From assembly GCA_965200765.1 (NCBI GenBank), contig OZ241380.1, positions 2,480,001 through 2,544,000 on the forward strand: a DNA stretch of 64,000 nt, in the 5' to 3' direction. This DNA is from G965200765 sp965200765 (GTDB lineage: Bacteria; Pseudomonadota; Gammaproteobacteria; Arenicellales; JAJDZL01). Below, one piece after another: positions 26,351-34,690 of this stretch. Numbering within the stretch: the first letter of the stretch is position 1; each line of letters opens with the position of its first letter. The position numbers and the translations under genes were made by a program. The notes under the pieces are model-generated. The model had not been told where the DNA came from, did not search any database, and saw only the letters and a program-made list of their open reading frames with translations.

Positions 26351-27356
26351 TTTTGACGGTGCACAAAGAAAGTTCAAGCTTGCACTGATCGTTCTGGGTA
26401 TTGCAACGGTTGTTGCATTCTGGCTTTCGCTTGCTGTCGGCCCGGTTGCAATTGATACGATTTCCATTGCCAAGTCATTATTTGACCTTGATCCAACTGG
26501 ATATACGGTTATTGTTCAGGAAGTTCGCCTGCCCCGTGCCATTCTGGGATTGCTGATCGGCGCAGCACTCGGTGCATCCGGTGCCGTGCTTCAAGGATTT
26601 GTGCGCAACCCTCTTGCAGAACCTGGATTGATCGGTATATCCGCCTCCGCGGCACTCGGTGCAGTGTTGACAATCTATACCGGAATATCAGCGTTGTTCG
26701 CAATGGCACTACCCATCGGCGGAATGCTGGGTGGTGCGATTGGTGTCATTGTGATGTTGCTGATTGCCGGACGACAAAGTTCAACCTTGACATTGATTCT
26801 GGCGGGTGTGGCAGTATCCAGTTTTGCCGGTGCCTTGACATCGCTTGCGTTGAACTTGGCCCCGAATCCCTACGCGGCACTTGAAATTGTTTTTTGGCTT
26901 CTGGGTTCACTAGCAAATCGAAGTCTTGATCATGTGTGGCTGGCAGCGCCTTTCATTTTAATTGGCTTGGCGTTCATTCTGACGACTGGCAAAGCGTTGG
27001 ATGCGCTGACTCTTGGAGAAGACACAGCATCCAGTCTGGGTATTAATCTGAAATCGGTGCGACTGCGCATTATTTTTGGTGTTACCTCCGCAGTCGGTGC
27101 CGCCACAGCGGTTTCAGGAGCAATCGGGTTTGTGGGTCTGATCGTGCCACACTTGCTTCGACCGATTGTCGGGCATCGTCCCGGATTGTTGCTACCCGCC
27201 AGTGCTCTCGGTGGAGCCATACTGCTTCTGTTGTCAGACATTGCAGTACGCCTGTTTTCCTTTGCCGGAGAATTGAAACTGGGTGTTTTTACAGCTTTTG
27301 TTGGTGCCCCGTTTTTCTTTTGGCTAGTTCTGCGAATGAGGAGGGAATACTTGTGA
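26340..27356 (+). CDS. btuC: cobalamin ABC transporter permease (FecCD family) BtuC
   Basis: 338 residues, with about nine to ten hydrophobic helices. It has the FecCD signatures RLPRAILGLLIGAALGASGAVLQGFVRNPLAEPGLIG and the C-terminal GFVGLIVPHLLRPIVGHRP. It forms the inner-membrane channel with BtuD. It overlaps btuF by 11 bases and btuD by four, so expression is coupled. Confidence 0.92.
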   Translation: MEADFDGAQRKFKLALIVLGIATVVAFWLSLAVGPVAIDTISIAKSLFDLDPTGYTVIVQEVRLPRAILGLLIGAALGASGAVLQGFVRNPLAEPGLIGISASAALGAVLTIYTGISALFAMALPIGGMLGGAIGVIVMLLIAGRQSSTLTLILAGVAVSSFAGALTSLALNLAPNPYAALEIVFWLLGSLANRSLDHVWLAAPFILIGLAFILTTGKALDALTLGEDTASSLGINLKSVRLRIIFGVTSAVGAATAVSGAIGFVGLIVPHLLRPIVGHRPGLLLPASALGGAILLLLSDIAVRLFSFAGELKLGVFTAFVGAPFFFWLVLRMRREYL

Positions 27357-28132
27357 GTGTTTTGCGAGTCAATGCAGTTCGAGTATCGCAAGGTGGTACC
27401 AGAATATTGAACGATGTTTCATTTTCGGTAAACAGCGGCGAGCTGGTTGGACTAATCGGTCCGAATGGTGCCGGCAAGACGACACTCTTGCGAACCATGG
27501 CCGGCTTGCTGTCAATTGAGCAAGGACAAGCCGAATTCGACGATATTGAAGTCAAGGCCTCCGCCATGCATACTTTGGCGAAACACGTTGCATATCTTGA
27601 ACAAGCGGGGCGCAGTTCGTGGCCGCTGGCAGTCGAAAATTTGGTCATGCTAGGTCGAATTCCGCATTTCAAACTATGGCAACAGCCAACCAGACAGGAT
27701 ATTGCCTCGGTACGAGCGGCCATGGAAGCATGCGAAGTTTTGGAATTTACCGGAAGAAGGGTGAATACCCTGTCCGGCGGTGAATTCGCTCGCGTTATGC
27801 TGGCCCGGGCACTGGCGACTGAACCCACCATCCTGCTTGCCGATGAACCGGTTGCAGGTCTGGATCCTGCACACCAACTCAATGTCATGGACAAATTGAA
27901 AGCCCTCACACAACAAGGAGCTGGAATTGTTGTCGTTATGCATGATCTTTCATTGGCGGCGCGATACTGCGACCGCTTGTCGCTTCTATTTGACGGCCGC
28001 ATGGTTGCAGACGGCAATGCGGATTCAGTTTTGTCTGAAGCAAATTTGATGCAATACTACGAAATCATTGCTCATCGGGCATCAACCGGGCACGGTGAAG
28101 TTGTGGTTCCTGTCAAGCGAGTTCAAGCATGA
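27353..28132 (+). CDS. btuD: cobalamin ABC transporter ATPase BtuD
   Basis: 259 residues from GTG 27353, which overlaps the btuC stop (GTGA) and follows GAGGAGGG. Walker A is GPNGAGKTT (36-44), the signature is LSGGE, Walker B ILLADEP, and the H-loop VVMHDLS. It powers B12 uptake by BtuC. A longer reading from 27320 lies within btuC and was not chosen. Confidence 0.92.
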   Translation: MSVLRVNAVRVSQGGTRILNDVSFSVNSGELVGLIGPNGAGKTTLLRTMAGLLSIEQGQAEFDDIEVKASAMHTLAKHVAYLEQAGRSSWPLAVENLVMLGRIPHFKLWQQPTRQDIASVRAAMEACEVLEFTGRRVNTLSGGEFARVMLARALATEPTILLADEPVAGLDPAHQLNVMDKLKALTQQGAGIVVVMHDLSLAARYCDRLSLLFDGRMVADGNADSVLSEANLMQYYEIIAHRASTGHGEVVVPVKRVQA

Positions 28133-29622
28133 TTCGGGATGGACAACAATTTACTTCGATACGCCATTCGCTTGAAACAAAACGCGAAGGATTGCCGGCA
28201 CTCAAAATTGCAGTGGCTGGTCTGTGTTCAATTGGATTTCACGGATTGTGTGCGGCGGCTTTTGTGTATGCAACCCAGTATTCAGTTCCAACCGAGATTC
28301 CCACTTCAATGCAGGCAACTTTGCATTCGGAACAATTCCTCGAGCAATACGGTTTGGTTGATGACCTCGCTTCCACAACTAACGCCAATCAATCACCGGC
28401 GACAATTGACCAAACAAACACGACCACTGAAGATCAACTTCTTGACACGGTCCAATCTGAATTCGTACAGGACTATGAAGCCTACCATGAAGTCGATACC
28501 GCGAATACAGAAACTCCGCAACAATTCGTTGCTCAATCACTGCATGAATTACCCGATAACCTGGTCGCCGCGATGCCCACCCTTTCACACTCTGTGGTGG
28601 AACCAGAGATTTTCGTTGACTTGGAAAAGGAAATCGCGGTTGTACACACTAGCGGGGAATTCATGCTAGCTGAACAAAAATTTGAAAACTTTCCAGCTGA
28701 ATCACCCAAGTTACAACAGGCACTTGCAAAAGTTCCAGCGTCAGTACAGCACGAATCTACTCAACCGCAACCCGGCGATTATGAACTCGAAATTGCAACG
28801 AGCCAATTCTTACCTGTTACGGCTGAAATTTCGGAATTTGAAACTCAAGATCCTGTTGATAGTGTCGAACAGCACGAAGCGGAGAATTCCTCGCTCGCTG
28901 CCGATGATTCACCCGCGATGCAACATCAAACCGTTCGTCAAACTGAATCAATAGTCGACCACGAATCTGCAGTCCAGTTGACTTATGTTGAAATAGAACC
29001 AACCTCGGAGGTGGCTATAGCCGAAGCCAAACCAAAACCTGCTACTGAAAACATCCCGACAGATGAACCTGAAAAAGTGAATTTGCAAAGTCAAATCACA
29101 TCCAATTCGCAACTGAACCCGGTCGCAACTGACACACAACCATCGCATGCGCCGGCCCGGGTAGTAAACAAGCAATCTCCACCGTCCGAACAAGAAAACG
29201 AACCAGCACCAACAAGAGAGACTGTAACTCACGAAAGTAAAGTAACCACTGTCTCACGGGAACCAATACAACCCGAAATTGACATTGGAAACAATCCCGA
29301 CTCATCTGAAGCACAGGTTGCCGCCTATCAGGGCCAATTCAATCAACCGGTCTATGGTGTAGAAGGGTTGTCAAACCCCAAGCCGCGATACCCGTATCTG
29401 TCCAGAGTCAACAGCGAAGAAGGAAAAGTAATCCTGCAAGTGCATGTCAGTCACACCGGAGATGTATCCAAAATTGAAATTCAGCAGTCCAGCGGGTATC
29501 GTCGCCTTGACAGAGCTGCCCAAAAAGCAGTAGGCAGGTGGAAATTCAAACCGGCACAGGTAGCCGGACTGGCCACTGCGGGCTCAGTCCAAGTGCCAAT
29601 TAACTTTGTCCTGTCAAATTAA
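28129..29622 (+). CDS. tonB: TonB-family energy transducer dedicated to the B12 operon
   Basis: 497 residues, well above the roughly 240 of standard TonB. A single N-terminal transmembrane helix (about 27-50, IAVAGLCSIGFHGLCAAAFVY) is followed by some 350 residues rich in Glu, Gln, Ser, Thr and Pro. The C-terminal TonB domain has PKPRYPYLSRVN, EGKVILQVHV, LDRAAQKAVGRWKFKPA and VPINFVL. It spans the periplasm to contact BtuB. It overlaps btuD by four bases. No exbB or exbD is adjacent, so it must borrow those from elsewhere. Confidence 0.88.
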   Translation: MIRDGQQFTSIRHSLETKREGLPALKIAVAGLCSIGFHGLCAAAFVYATQYSVPTEIPTSMQATLHSEQFLEQYGLVDDLASTTNANQSPATIDQTNTTTEDQLLDTVQSEFVQDYEAYHEVDTANTETPQQFVAQSLHELPDNLVAAMPTLSHSVVEPEIFVDLEKEIAVVHTSGEFMLAEQKFENFPAESPKLQQALAKVPASVQHESTQPQPGDYELEIATSQFLPVTAEISEFETQDPVDSVEQHEAENSSLAADDSPAMQHQTVRQTESIVDHESAVQLTYVEIEPTSEVAIAEAKPKPATENIPTDEPEKVNLQSQITSNSQLNPVATDTQPSHAPARVVNKQSPPSEQENEPAPTRETVTHESKVTTVSREPIQPEIDIGNNPDSSEAQVAAYQGQFNQPVYGVEGLSNPKPRYPYLSRVNSEEGKVILQVHVSHTGDVSKIEIQQSSGYRRLDRAAQKAVGRWKFKPAQVAGLATAGSVQVPINFVLSN

Positions 29623-30371
29623 CCTAGTCTCGCCAGCGAATCCTGTACAGTCGGTAACTTTCCGGCTTCTATATCCTGACGACGCATATCATGAAATTTT
29701 GTCAGAATCTCGTTGCCGGCCGACATGATTTTGATTTCAGATACATACTGTTCCAGCTTGTCCCCGGCAAGACCCCACAACGCAATATCGTCAGTCAATG
29801 CATCCAGATAAACACGCGCACCACAACATCCAAGACTCATGGCCGACAATCCGGTATTGCTAACCTGAGGCACTACTGCACAAGCCGGTCTTCCCATAGC
29901 CGGCGGTACCTGGCCATCAACCCGATGCAAAGCTTCACTCAATACCAGGCTTTGTGCAGAATGAGCAAACAGCATCACCACATCGGGTTGTTCAGTTGCT
30001 TGCGACAATGGCTCATACAAGACACTCTTTGAGGACTGTTGCCGAACTGGTATCGCTGCGACTTCTTCGTCGCGAACATAATCCAAACCCTTCATGGCCG
30101 CCAACACTTCCATCAGCTCTGAAGATTGTGAATCAGGTGCATCTGCCAAATTGTGTGTGTGTATGCCGACGGCACAATTTGCGTGATGTCGAGTGCTTGT
30201 CAGAACCGACTTTTGTGCCCCGCGCTCCCAAAACTGACAACCTGCTGAAACTGGCGAGTCCATTTCAGCGACGTCTTCGCCATCACGTTCCACAAATCGA
30301 ATTGCGATTGGTGCTACTGTCAAATTCAGAGCTTTTGTCAGCTCATCAGCTAGTTCCAAAAAATCGGACAT
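29619..30371 (-). CDS. DUF169 (COG2043) family protein
   Basis: 250 residues with the DUF169 layout: an N-terminal LNLTVAPIAIRFV, a Cys-containing HANCAVGIH segment, VMLFAHSAQSLVLSEA, and the Gly/Cys-rich MSLGCCGARVYLDALTDD segment near residue 185. The family is conserved in many bacteria and archaea but its function is not established. Convergent with tonB (4-base overlap) and upstream-adjacent to fur on the same strand. Confidence 0.7.
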   Translation of the reverse strand: MSDFLELADELTKALNLTVAPIAIRFVERDGEDVAEMDSPVSAGCQFWERGAQKSVLTSTRHHANCAVGIHTHNLADAPDSQSSELMEVLAAMKGLDYVRDEEVAAIPVRQQSSKSVLYEPLSQATEQPDVVMLFAHSAQSLVLSEALHRVDGQVPPAMGRPACAVVPQVSNTGLSAMSLGCCGARVYLDALTDDIALWGLAGDKLEQYVSEIKIMSAGNEILTKFHDMRRQDIEAGKLPTVQDSLARLG

Positions 30372-30457
30372 TTCCGGTTTCCTCTTGCTTAATGGTGTGT
30401 TTCTTGGATAATCCTTGTGCCGATACTATCTTATCGGCCGTCTTCTTCGTTTGACGA

Positions 30458-30928
30458 TCATGTATCGTCAATTGAAAAAATGCTTTCACTCTGTTTCTTC
30501 TTGGAGCATTCGCCGTTTGTTCTCATCCCTCTGCAAACGCCATACAAGTGCAAAGAATGGTCTTCCAGTATGAAACCTGCTGATTTGGCAACTTTTTTCT
30601 GTCGTTGCTCAATTTTTTCATCAACGAACTCAAATACTCGCCCGCATTCAATGCAAACAATGTGGTCATGGTGACTCTCGTCATTGAGCTCGTAATACGC
30701 CTTGTTGTCGCCGGCGAACTTATGGCTGATGACAATGCCTGACTGTTCAAACTGTGTAAGCACCCGGTAGACTGTCGCAAGCCCCACGTCATTGTCAGCA
30801 TCTCTGATCGCCTGGTAGATATCTTCTGCACCAATGTGCCGTTCCGGAGAATTTTCCAGAATATTCAGGATCAATCGACGCGGGAGGGTCGGCCTGAGCC
30901 CGGCACTTTTCAGACTGCGTTGCTTCAT
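30458..30928 (-). CDS. fur: ferric uptake regulator Fur
   Basis: 156 residues. The winged helix has LRPTLPRRLILNIL and LATVYRVLTQFEQSGIV, and the dimerisation/metal domain has SHHDHIVCIECGRVFEF. A second Cys pair appears at the end (LYGVC…GEC). This matches Fur rather than Zur or PerR by the HHDHIVC-xEC pattern, although paralogue assignment by eye is not certain. It represses iron-uptake genes when loaded with Fe(II). Confidence 0.9.
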   Translation of the reverse strand: MKQRSLKSAGLRPTLPRRLILNILENSPERHIGAEDIYQAIRDADNDVGLATVYRVLTQFEQSGIVISHKFAGDNKAYYELNDESHHDHIVCIECGRVFEFVDEKIEQRQKKVAKSAGFILEDHSLHLYGVCRGMRTNGECSKKKQSESIFSIDDT

Positions 30929-31676
30929 AACTCAATTTCGGTTAGGGTGAATATATCATACACTGAACCGCGGGCGGGTATACAGATAATTTGAACAGGC
31001 AAACATAAAACGTCTGAAATTATGCTCTAAATAGCCTAGTATCGCTGGCCAAGCCGTTTTCCTACCGCAGTCAACTCCGAACCGTCAGCAATTTTGCCAT
31101 CAAATATTTTCCTACAGGAAACACTCCCATTTGAGGTGGTTTCGCAGTTACTAAGTTATTGATTTTACGCTATTTTTTACTGTTTTGAAATTTTTCATCT
31201 CAAAAATCGTTGCTTTCGAGACTTGAAACGCCAGTTTTACCGATTTTCTACCCCATCCTTCAAGTCACTGCTCATCGGCGTTCTCAAGATCTGTTAAAAT
31301 CTGCGGTATATGCAAATTCTTTTGCCATTGAAGAATTTCAGTGGTACAATGAACCTTATTTGATCAACCTCAAAGCAAGGTGTATGATGCATCAGGAGAA
31401 GATTTGGCTAGAAGTGGTCTAACCTCTCATTGTTGCCTGTTCAGTTGGAAAAGTTTTGCCAAATTTGTCTATGTAGTAGCATGGAAGCCCTCGGAAAAAG
31501 CCGAGCAAGCTTTTTACATACTTCAGTCAATCCTGACAAATCTGCAATTTCATCATCAAATATTTTTCAACTGGAAATACTTATATCAACACAATATTTG
31601 ATATTCTTGCTCACAAGTGGTACAGTAATCAATGTATTGCTACAAATTGGCACAAGTTATATATTTTTTTACAACA
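30929..31676. other. 748-bp gene-free AT-rich region
   Basis: No credible ORF. It contains an imperfect direct repeat of about 78 bp: 31048-31124 and 31500-31579 share the order CCGTTTTCCTAC / CAGTCAA / GCAATTT / CATCAAATATTTT with scattered mismatches. This may be the trace of a decayed element or gene. The 3' end contains the promoter region of the next gene. Confidence 0.4.
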
Positions 31677-33347
31677 ATGAAAAGAATCCTTAGGCAGCTA
31701 AAACAATTGTCAATCAAATGTAATATTGATGATCCTAAATTTAATGATTGGATTGCCCAAACAGATATCTTAGAATTTTTAGATAAAAATGCCCAAGATG
31801 AGTTTCTGGTAATCTACGCTAATATAGATATAGATTCTGTGTCGATCAATAGTTTGTTTGTGAGTGAATGTAAACTTGAACCACTTCCAGTTAAAGATCT
31901 TCTGAAGTGGGATTGTAATGGATATGAGTCTTGGGGAATAGTCGAAACTAACAACTATCCTTGTGTTGAACATCCATTTACGTATTCTGAAAGTGAAGCT
32001 CTTAGATTTGCTGAACAAATTGTCTACATTCGTGAGTTTAGAGATGTTCCTGAAGTTGGTGAATATGTTGAGATATCAGATAGGTTCAAACAAATTTTTG
32101 ATATTCATTACATTCATGAACGAAAGGAATGGTGTCACATAGATGAAAATGGAGATATTAATCCGGTGATTTGCATTTCAGGTGAAAAGAATAAATCATC
32201 AATTTATAAAGATTTGGTAGTGCTGGTAAAGCGTGATTTTCTTGAACAATATGCTAGTCTTACAAACAGTAATTTGTTACGTTTTTTTAATTCTGAAAGA
32301 ACTTCTATTATTTTTACAGAATGGGAATCATATGCAGGTCCAAACGAAAGAGGTAACATTTACTATAATTGTGAAATACAAAAGAATATTGCAAGTGCAT
32401 TTCGAGGTTTTCAATTTATTCCATGTATGGATGCAAAAGAAGATATATTGAATAGTTTAAAGTACTCTTGTAACAAAAGTAATAAAAAATACGTTAAATA
32501 TATCTACTATGATAATAAAAACAATAAGTTTCGTAAGCGTTCTTGTTCACCGAAGCAACTTGCATACTACTCCATTAAATATTCTCAAGTTTTTTTTAAT
32601 CCAGAAGTTTTAAGTAAGTACAAGAGCAATAGTGAGAAATACACACTAACTGAACGCTCAGTTAGTTGCCGTGATACTTGGCATTTGGAAACTTATTACG
32701 TTAATGAAGAAGGTCAAGTTCATACGTGTATGATTTATTTGAGTCAACTTCCAACCAAAGAACAAAAATACTGGGGATCGTTTAACGAAAAGCAAAAGGG
32801 TCCAGTATCTGAACGGTTTAAAAATGATTTATTAGGAAATCGGCATTCAGAATATAACCCATTGGCTAGCTTGAAAAACAGATTGATACACTCGGACCTT
32901 TCAACTTGGAAACTTGAAGATAGGCAAGTCCTTAATCAGGTAAATTATACAAGAACTAACGCAAAGGACGAATGGAGCAGAGACATTCAAAGTCTGTACC
33001 AATTACTAATTGAAAAATTCAATGAAGAATGGCTTCGTAAAACTGCAAATAAACTAAATATTCCTGAGGACCCTAAACTTCGATCTATTGGATTGATTAA
33101 GAAAATATTAACTGAATTGGGCTATGAAAGACATTCTGTTAGTAAAATTGTTAAACCTTTTGACGTTCTTAGAGAGCACAGAAACAAGTTTGTACATTCA
33201 TCAATAAAAGGTACAGAACAATTAAAATCGGAAGCATTTGAAAATCACGATAGTCTTCCGCAACATTTTTGGCAGTTAACAGCGGAATGCGACAATTCAA
33301 TAAAAGTCTTAATAAAGGCATTTAATCACATTGATAAGAAAAGTTAA
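31677..33347 (+). CDS. large uncharacterised protein with C-terminal HEPN-type motif
   Basis: 556 residues from ATG 31677; very AT-rich compared with housekeeping genes. I do not recognise the first 400 residues, which are mixed alpha/beta with many aromatic and charged residues and no signal or membrane segment. The C-terminal region from about 440 is helical and holds LREHRNKFVHSS, an R-x4-H motif (Arg502, His507) as in HEPN ribonucleases. It precedes a type I R-M locus, with IS insertions between. An ApeA-like defence RNase is one possible reading. An in-frame start at 31632 exists; 31677 was preferred by composition. Function not assigned. Confidence 0.65.
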   Translation: MKRILRQLKQLSIKCNIDDPKFNDWIAQTDILEFLDKNAQDEFLVIYANIDIDSVSINSLFVSECKLEPLPVKDLLKWDCNGYESWGIVETNNYPCVEHPFTYSESEALRFAEQIVYIREFRDVPEVGEYVEISDRFKQIFDIHYIHERKEWCHIDENGDINPVICISGEKNKSSIYKDLVVLVKRDFLEQYASLTNSNLLRFFNSERTSIIFTEWESYAGPNERGNIYYNCEIQKNIASAFRGFQFIPCMDAKEDILNSLKYSCNKSNKKYVKYIYYDNKNNKFRKRSCSPKQLAYYSIKYSQVFFNPEVLSKYKSNSEKYTLTERSVSCRDTWHLETYYVNEEGQVHTCMIYLSQLPTKEQKYWGSFNEKQKGPVSERFKNDLLGNRHSEYNPLASLKNRLIHSDLSTWKLEDRQVLNQVNYTRTNAKDEWSRDIQSLYQLLIEKFNEEWLRKTANKLNIPEDPKLRSIGLIKKILTELGYERHSVSKIVKPFDVLREHRNKFVHSSIKGTEQLKSEAFENHDSLPQHFWQLTAECDNSIKVLIKAFNHIDKKS

Positions 33348-33465
33348 AAATTTTCTATATTTACTGTTACTTTGTTATGTATTATCTGTTGTCTTGACTG
33401 GAGTTAATTGGACAAGGAATAGTATTAGAATATTATTACCAATGTCAACCAATGGAGGGAAGGTC

Positions 33466-33756
33466 ATGGGAAGAAAGAAAGGCCTCAGCGCCGAGCAACG
33501 CCGGCGCTGGGCATTGAGTGCGGTTCGCCGCGAAGATTCGATGGTTTCGCTGTCTCGGGAGGCGGGGGTGACGGAGCAGACGCTGTATCGCTGGCGCGAC
33601 TTGTTCATCAAGGGCGGCTGCGAGCGTTTGAGCGGCGGCGTGTCGCCGGAGCGCAAGGAGATCGAGCGTCTGAAGAAGGAATTGGCCGAGCGCGATCAGG
33701 TGATCGGCGAGCAGACGATAGCGATCCGCGTGCTAAAAAAAAACTTGGGAGACTGA
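33466..33756 (+). CDS. IS3-family transposase OrfA
   Basis: 96 residues; helix-turn-helix protein (SLSREAGVTEQTLYRWRDLFI) with a leucine-zipper-like C-terminal helix (EIERLKKELAERDQVIGEQ). ATG 33466 follows GGAGGGAAGG. Its end carries an A9 run (33736-33744, CTAAAAAAAAAC), a likely -1 frameshift site giving the OrfAB fusion. GC content is much higher than in the flanking AT-rich gene. Confidence 0.85.
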   Translation: MGRKKGLSAEQRRRWALSAVRREDSMVSLSREAGVTEQTLYRWRDLFIKGGCERLSGGVSPERKEIERLKKELAERDQVIGEQTIAIRVLKKNLGD

Positions 33757-33758
33757 AA

Positions 33759-34475
33759 TTGACGGTCGAGTTCAAAGCGGATGTCATGAATGCGCTGCGG
33801 CAGGCGAAGGCGAAGAGGAAAGCGAGTTTGACCGGCGTGCTGCGCAGTTTGGGCATTGCGCGGTCTTCGTGGTATCGACCGCCGAGCCACGGCAAGCGTG
33901 GTCCGAAGCCGCGTCCGGTGGCGCCGGAGAAGGCGGCGGCGATCGTGGAGTTTGCGCGTCGCTATCCGCAGTGGGGCTACCAGCGGCTGACGTTCGTGAT
34001 CCGGCGTTTCTCGGAGCATCAGGTCACGAAATACGAGGTCTACAAGGTGATGAGTGCCGAGGGCTTGCTGCGGCGTCAAAAGCCAGTGCAACAAGCCCGG
34101 ATCCACCAGTGCGCCAAGCTGTTCGAGCTGCTGCCGTCGCGTCCGGACGACCTGTGGCAGTCGGATGTGACGTGGATTCATATTCCAGGCTTCGACTGGT
34201 GGTATGCGGTGACGGTGATCGACTATTATTCCCGCTATCTGCTGGCTTGCCACCTGACCCCGTCGCAGTCGACGCACGATGCGGTGGCGGCGCTGGAGGA
34301 GGCCCGGATGGAGGCGGCGCGCCACGGCGGTTTTTCCGGACACGTGCCGACGCTGGTCACCGACAACGGCGGCTGCTTCATTTCCAGAAAGTTCCACGAC
34401 TATGCGAGCCGACATTTGTCACTATTAACGGTAAAGTCCTGTACCATTTATAGAACAACTGCCAATGCCAGCTAG
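33759..34475 (+). pseudogene. IS3-family transposase OrfB, 3'-truncated
   Basis: The N-terminal HTH_21 region (KYEVYKVMSAEGLLRR) and the rve integrase core are present. The first Asp is in SDVTWIHIPG and the second in LVTDNGGCFISRKF. After YASRHLS (about 34412) the reading frame enters unrelated sequence and ends at 34475, so the third catalytic Glu and the C-terminal domain are missing. The break coincides with the left side of the IS110 element. The transposase cannot be active. Confidence 0.85.
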
Positions 34476-34491
34476 CTGGCATTGGCAGTTG
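34456..34491. repeat. 36-bp perfect palindrome at the IS110 left side
   Basis: CAACTGCCAATGCCAGCT followed immediately by its exact reverse complement. As RNA it would form a very strong 16-17 bp hairpin. It lies about 45 bp inside the break in IS3 OrfB and 200 bp before the IS110 transposase start. Confidence 0.85.
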
Positions 34492-34690
34492 CAAAGGTCG
34501 GTCCGCCGGGAGCAGCCAGTAAATTCCTGCGTTTCGAACGCCTTCTGGGGACTAGCGCCCCGGCGGCTGGCCGCAATGCGGAAGCCCCGTAGTAAGCCAG
34601 TGCTTCGAGCACCCAGTACAGGAAACGGCTGCGGCATTGCGGCAACCTTGATTCATTGAATCTGTTGAATTGTACATGAAGGAGGGAATG
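34492..34690 (+). ncRNA. candidate IS110 bridge RNA region
   Basis: A GC-rich gene-free stretch of about 200 bases precedes the transposase of an IS110-family element. It is rich in complementary blocks (for example GGGGACTAGCGCCCC near 34546-34560 and GCCGCAATGCGG near 34569-34580). Characterised IS110 elements encode a structured bridge RNA between the left end and the transposase gene that pairs with donor and target DNA. Position and structure fit; the loops that pair with target and donor were not identified. Confidence 0.45.
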
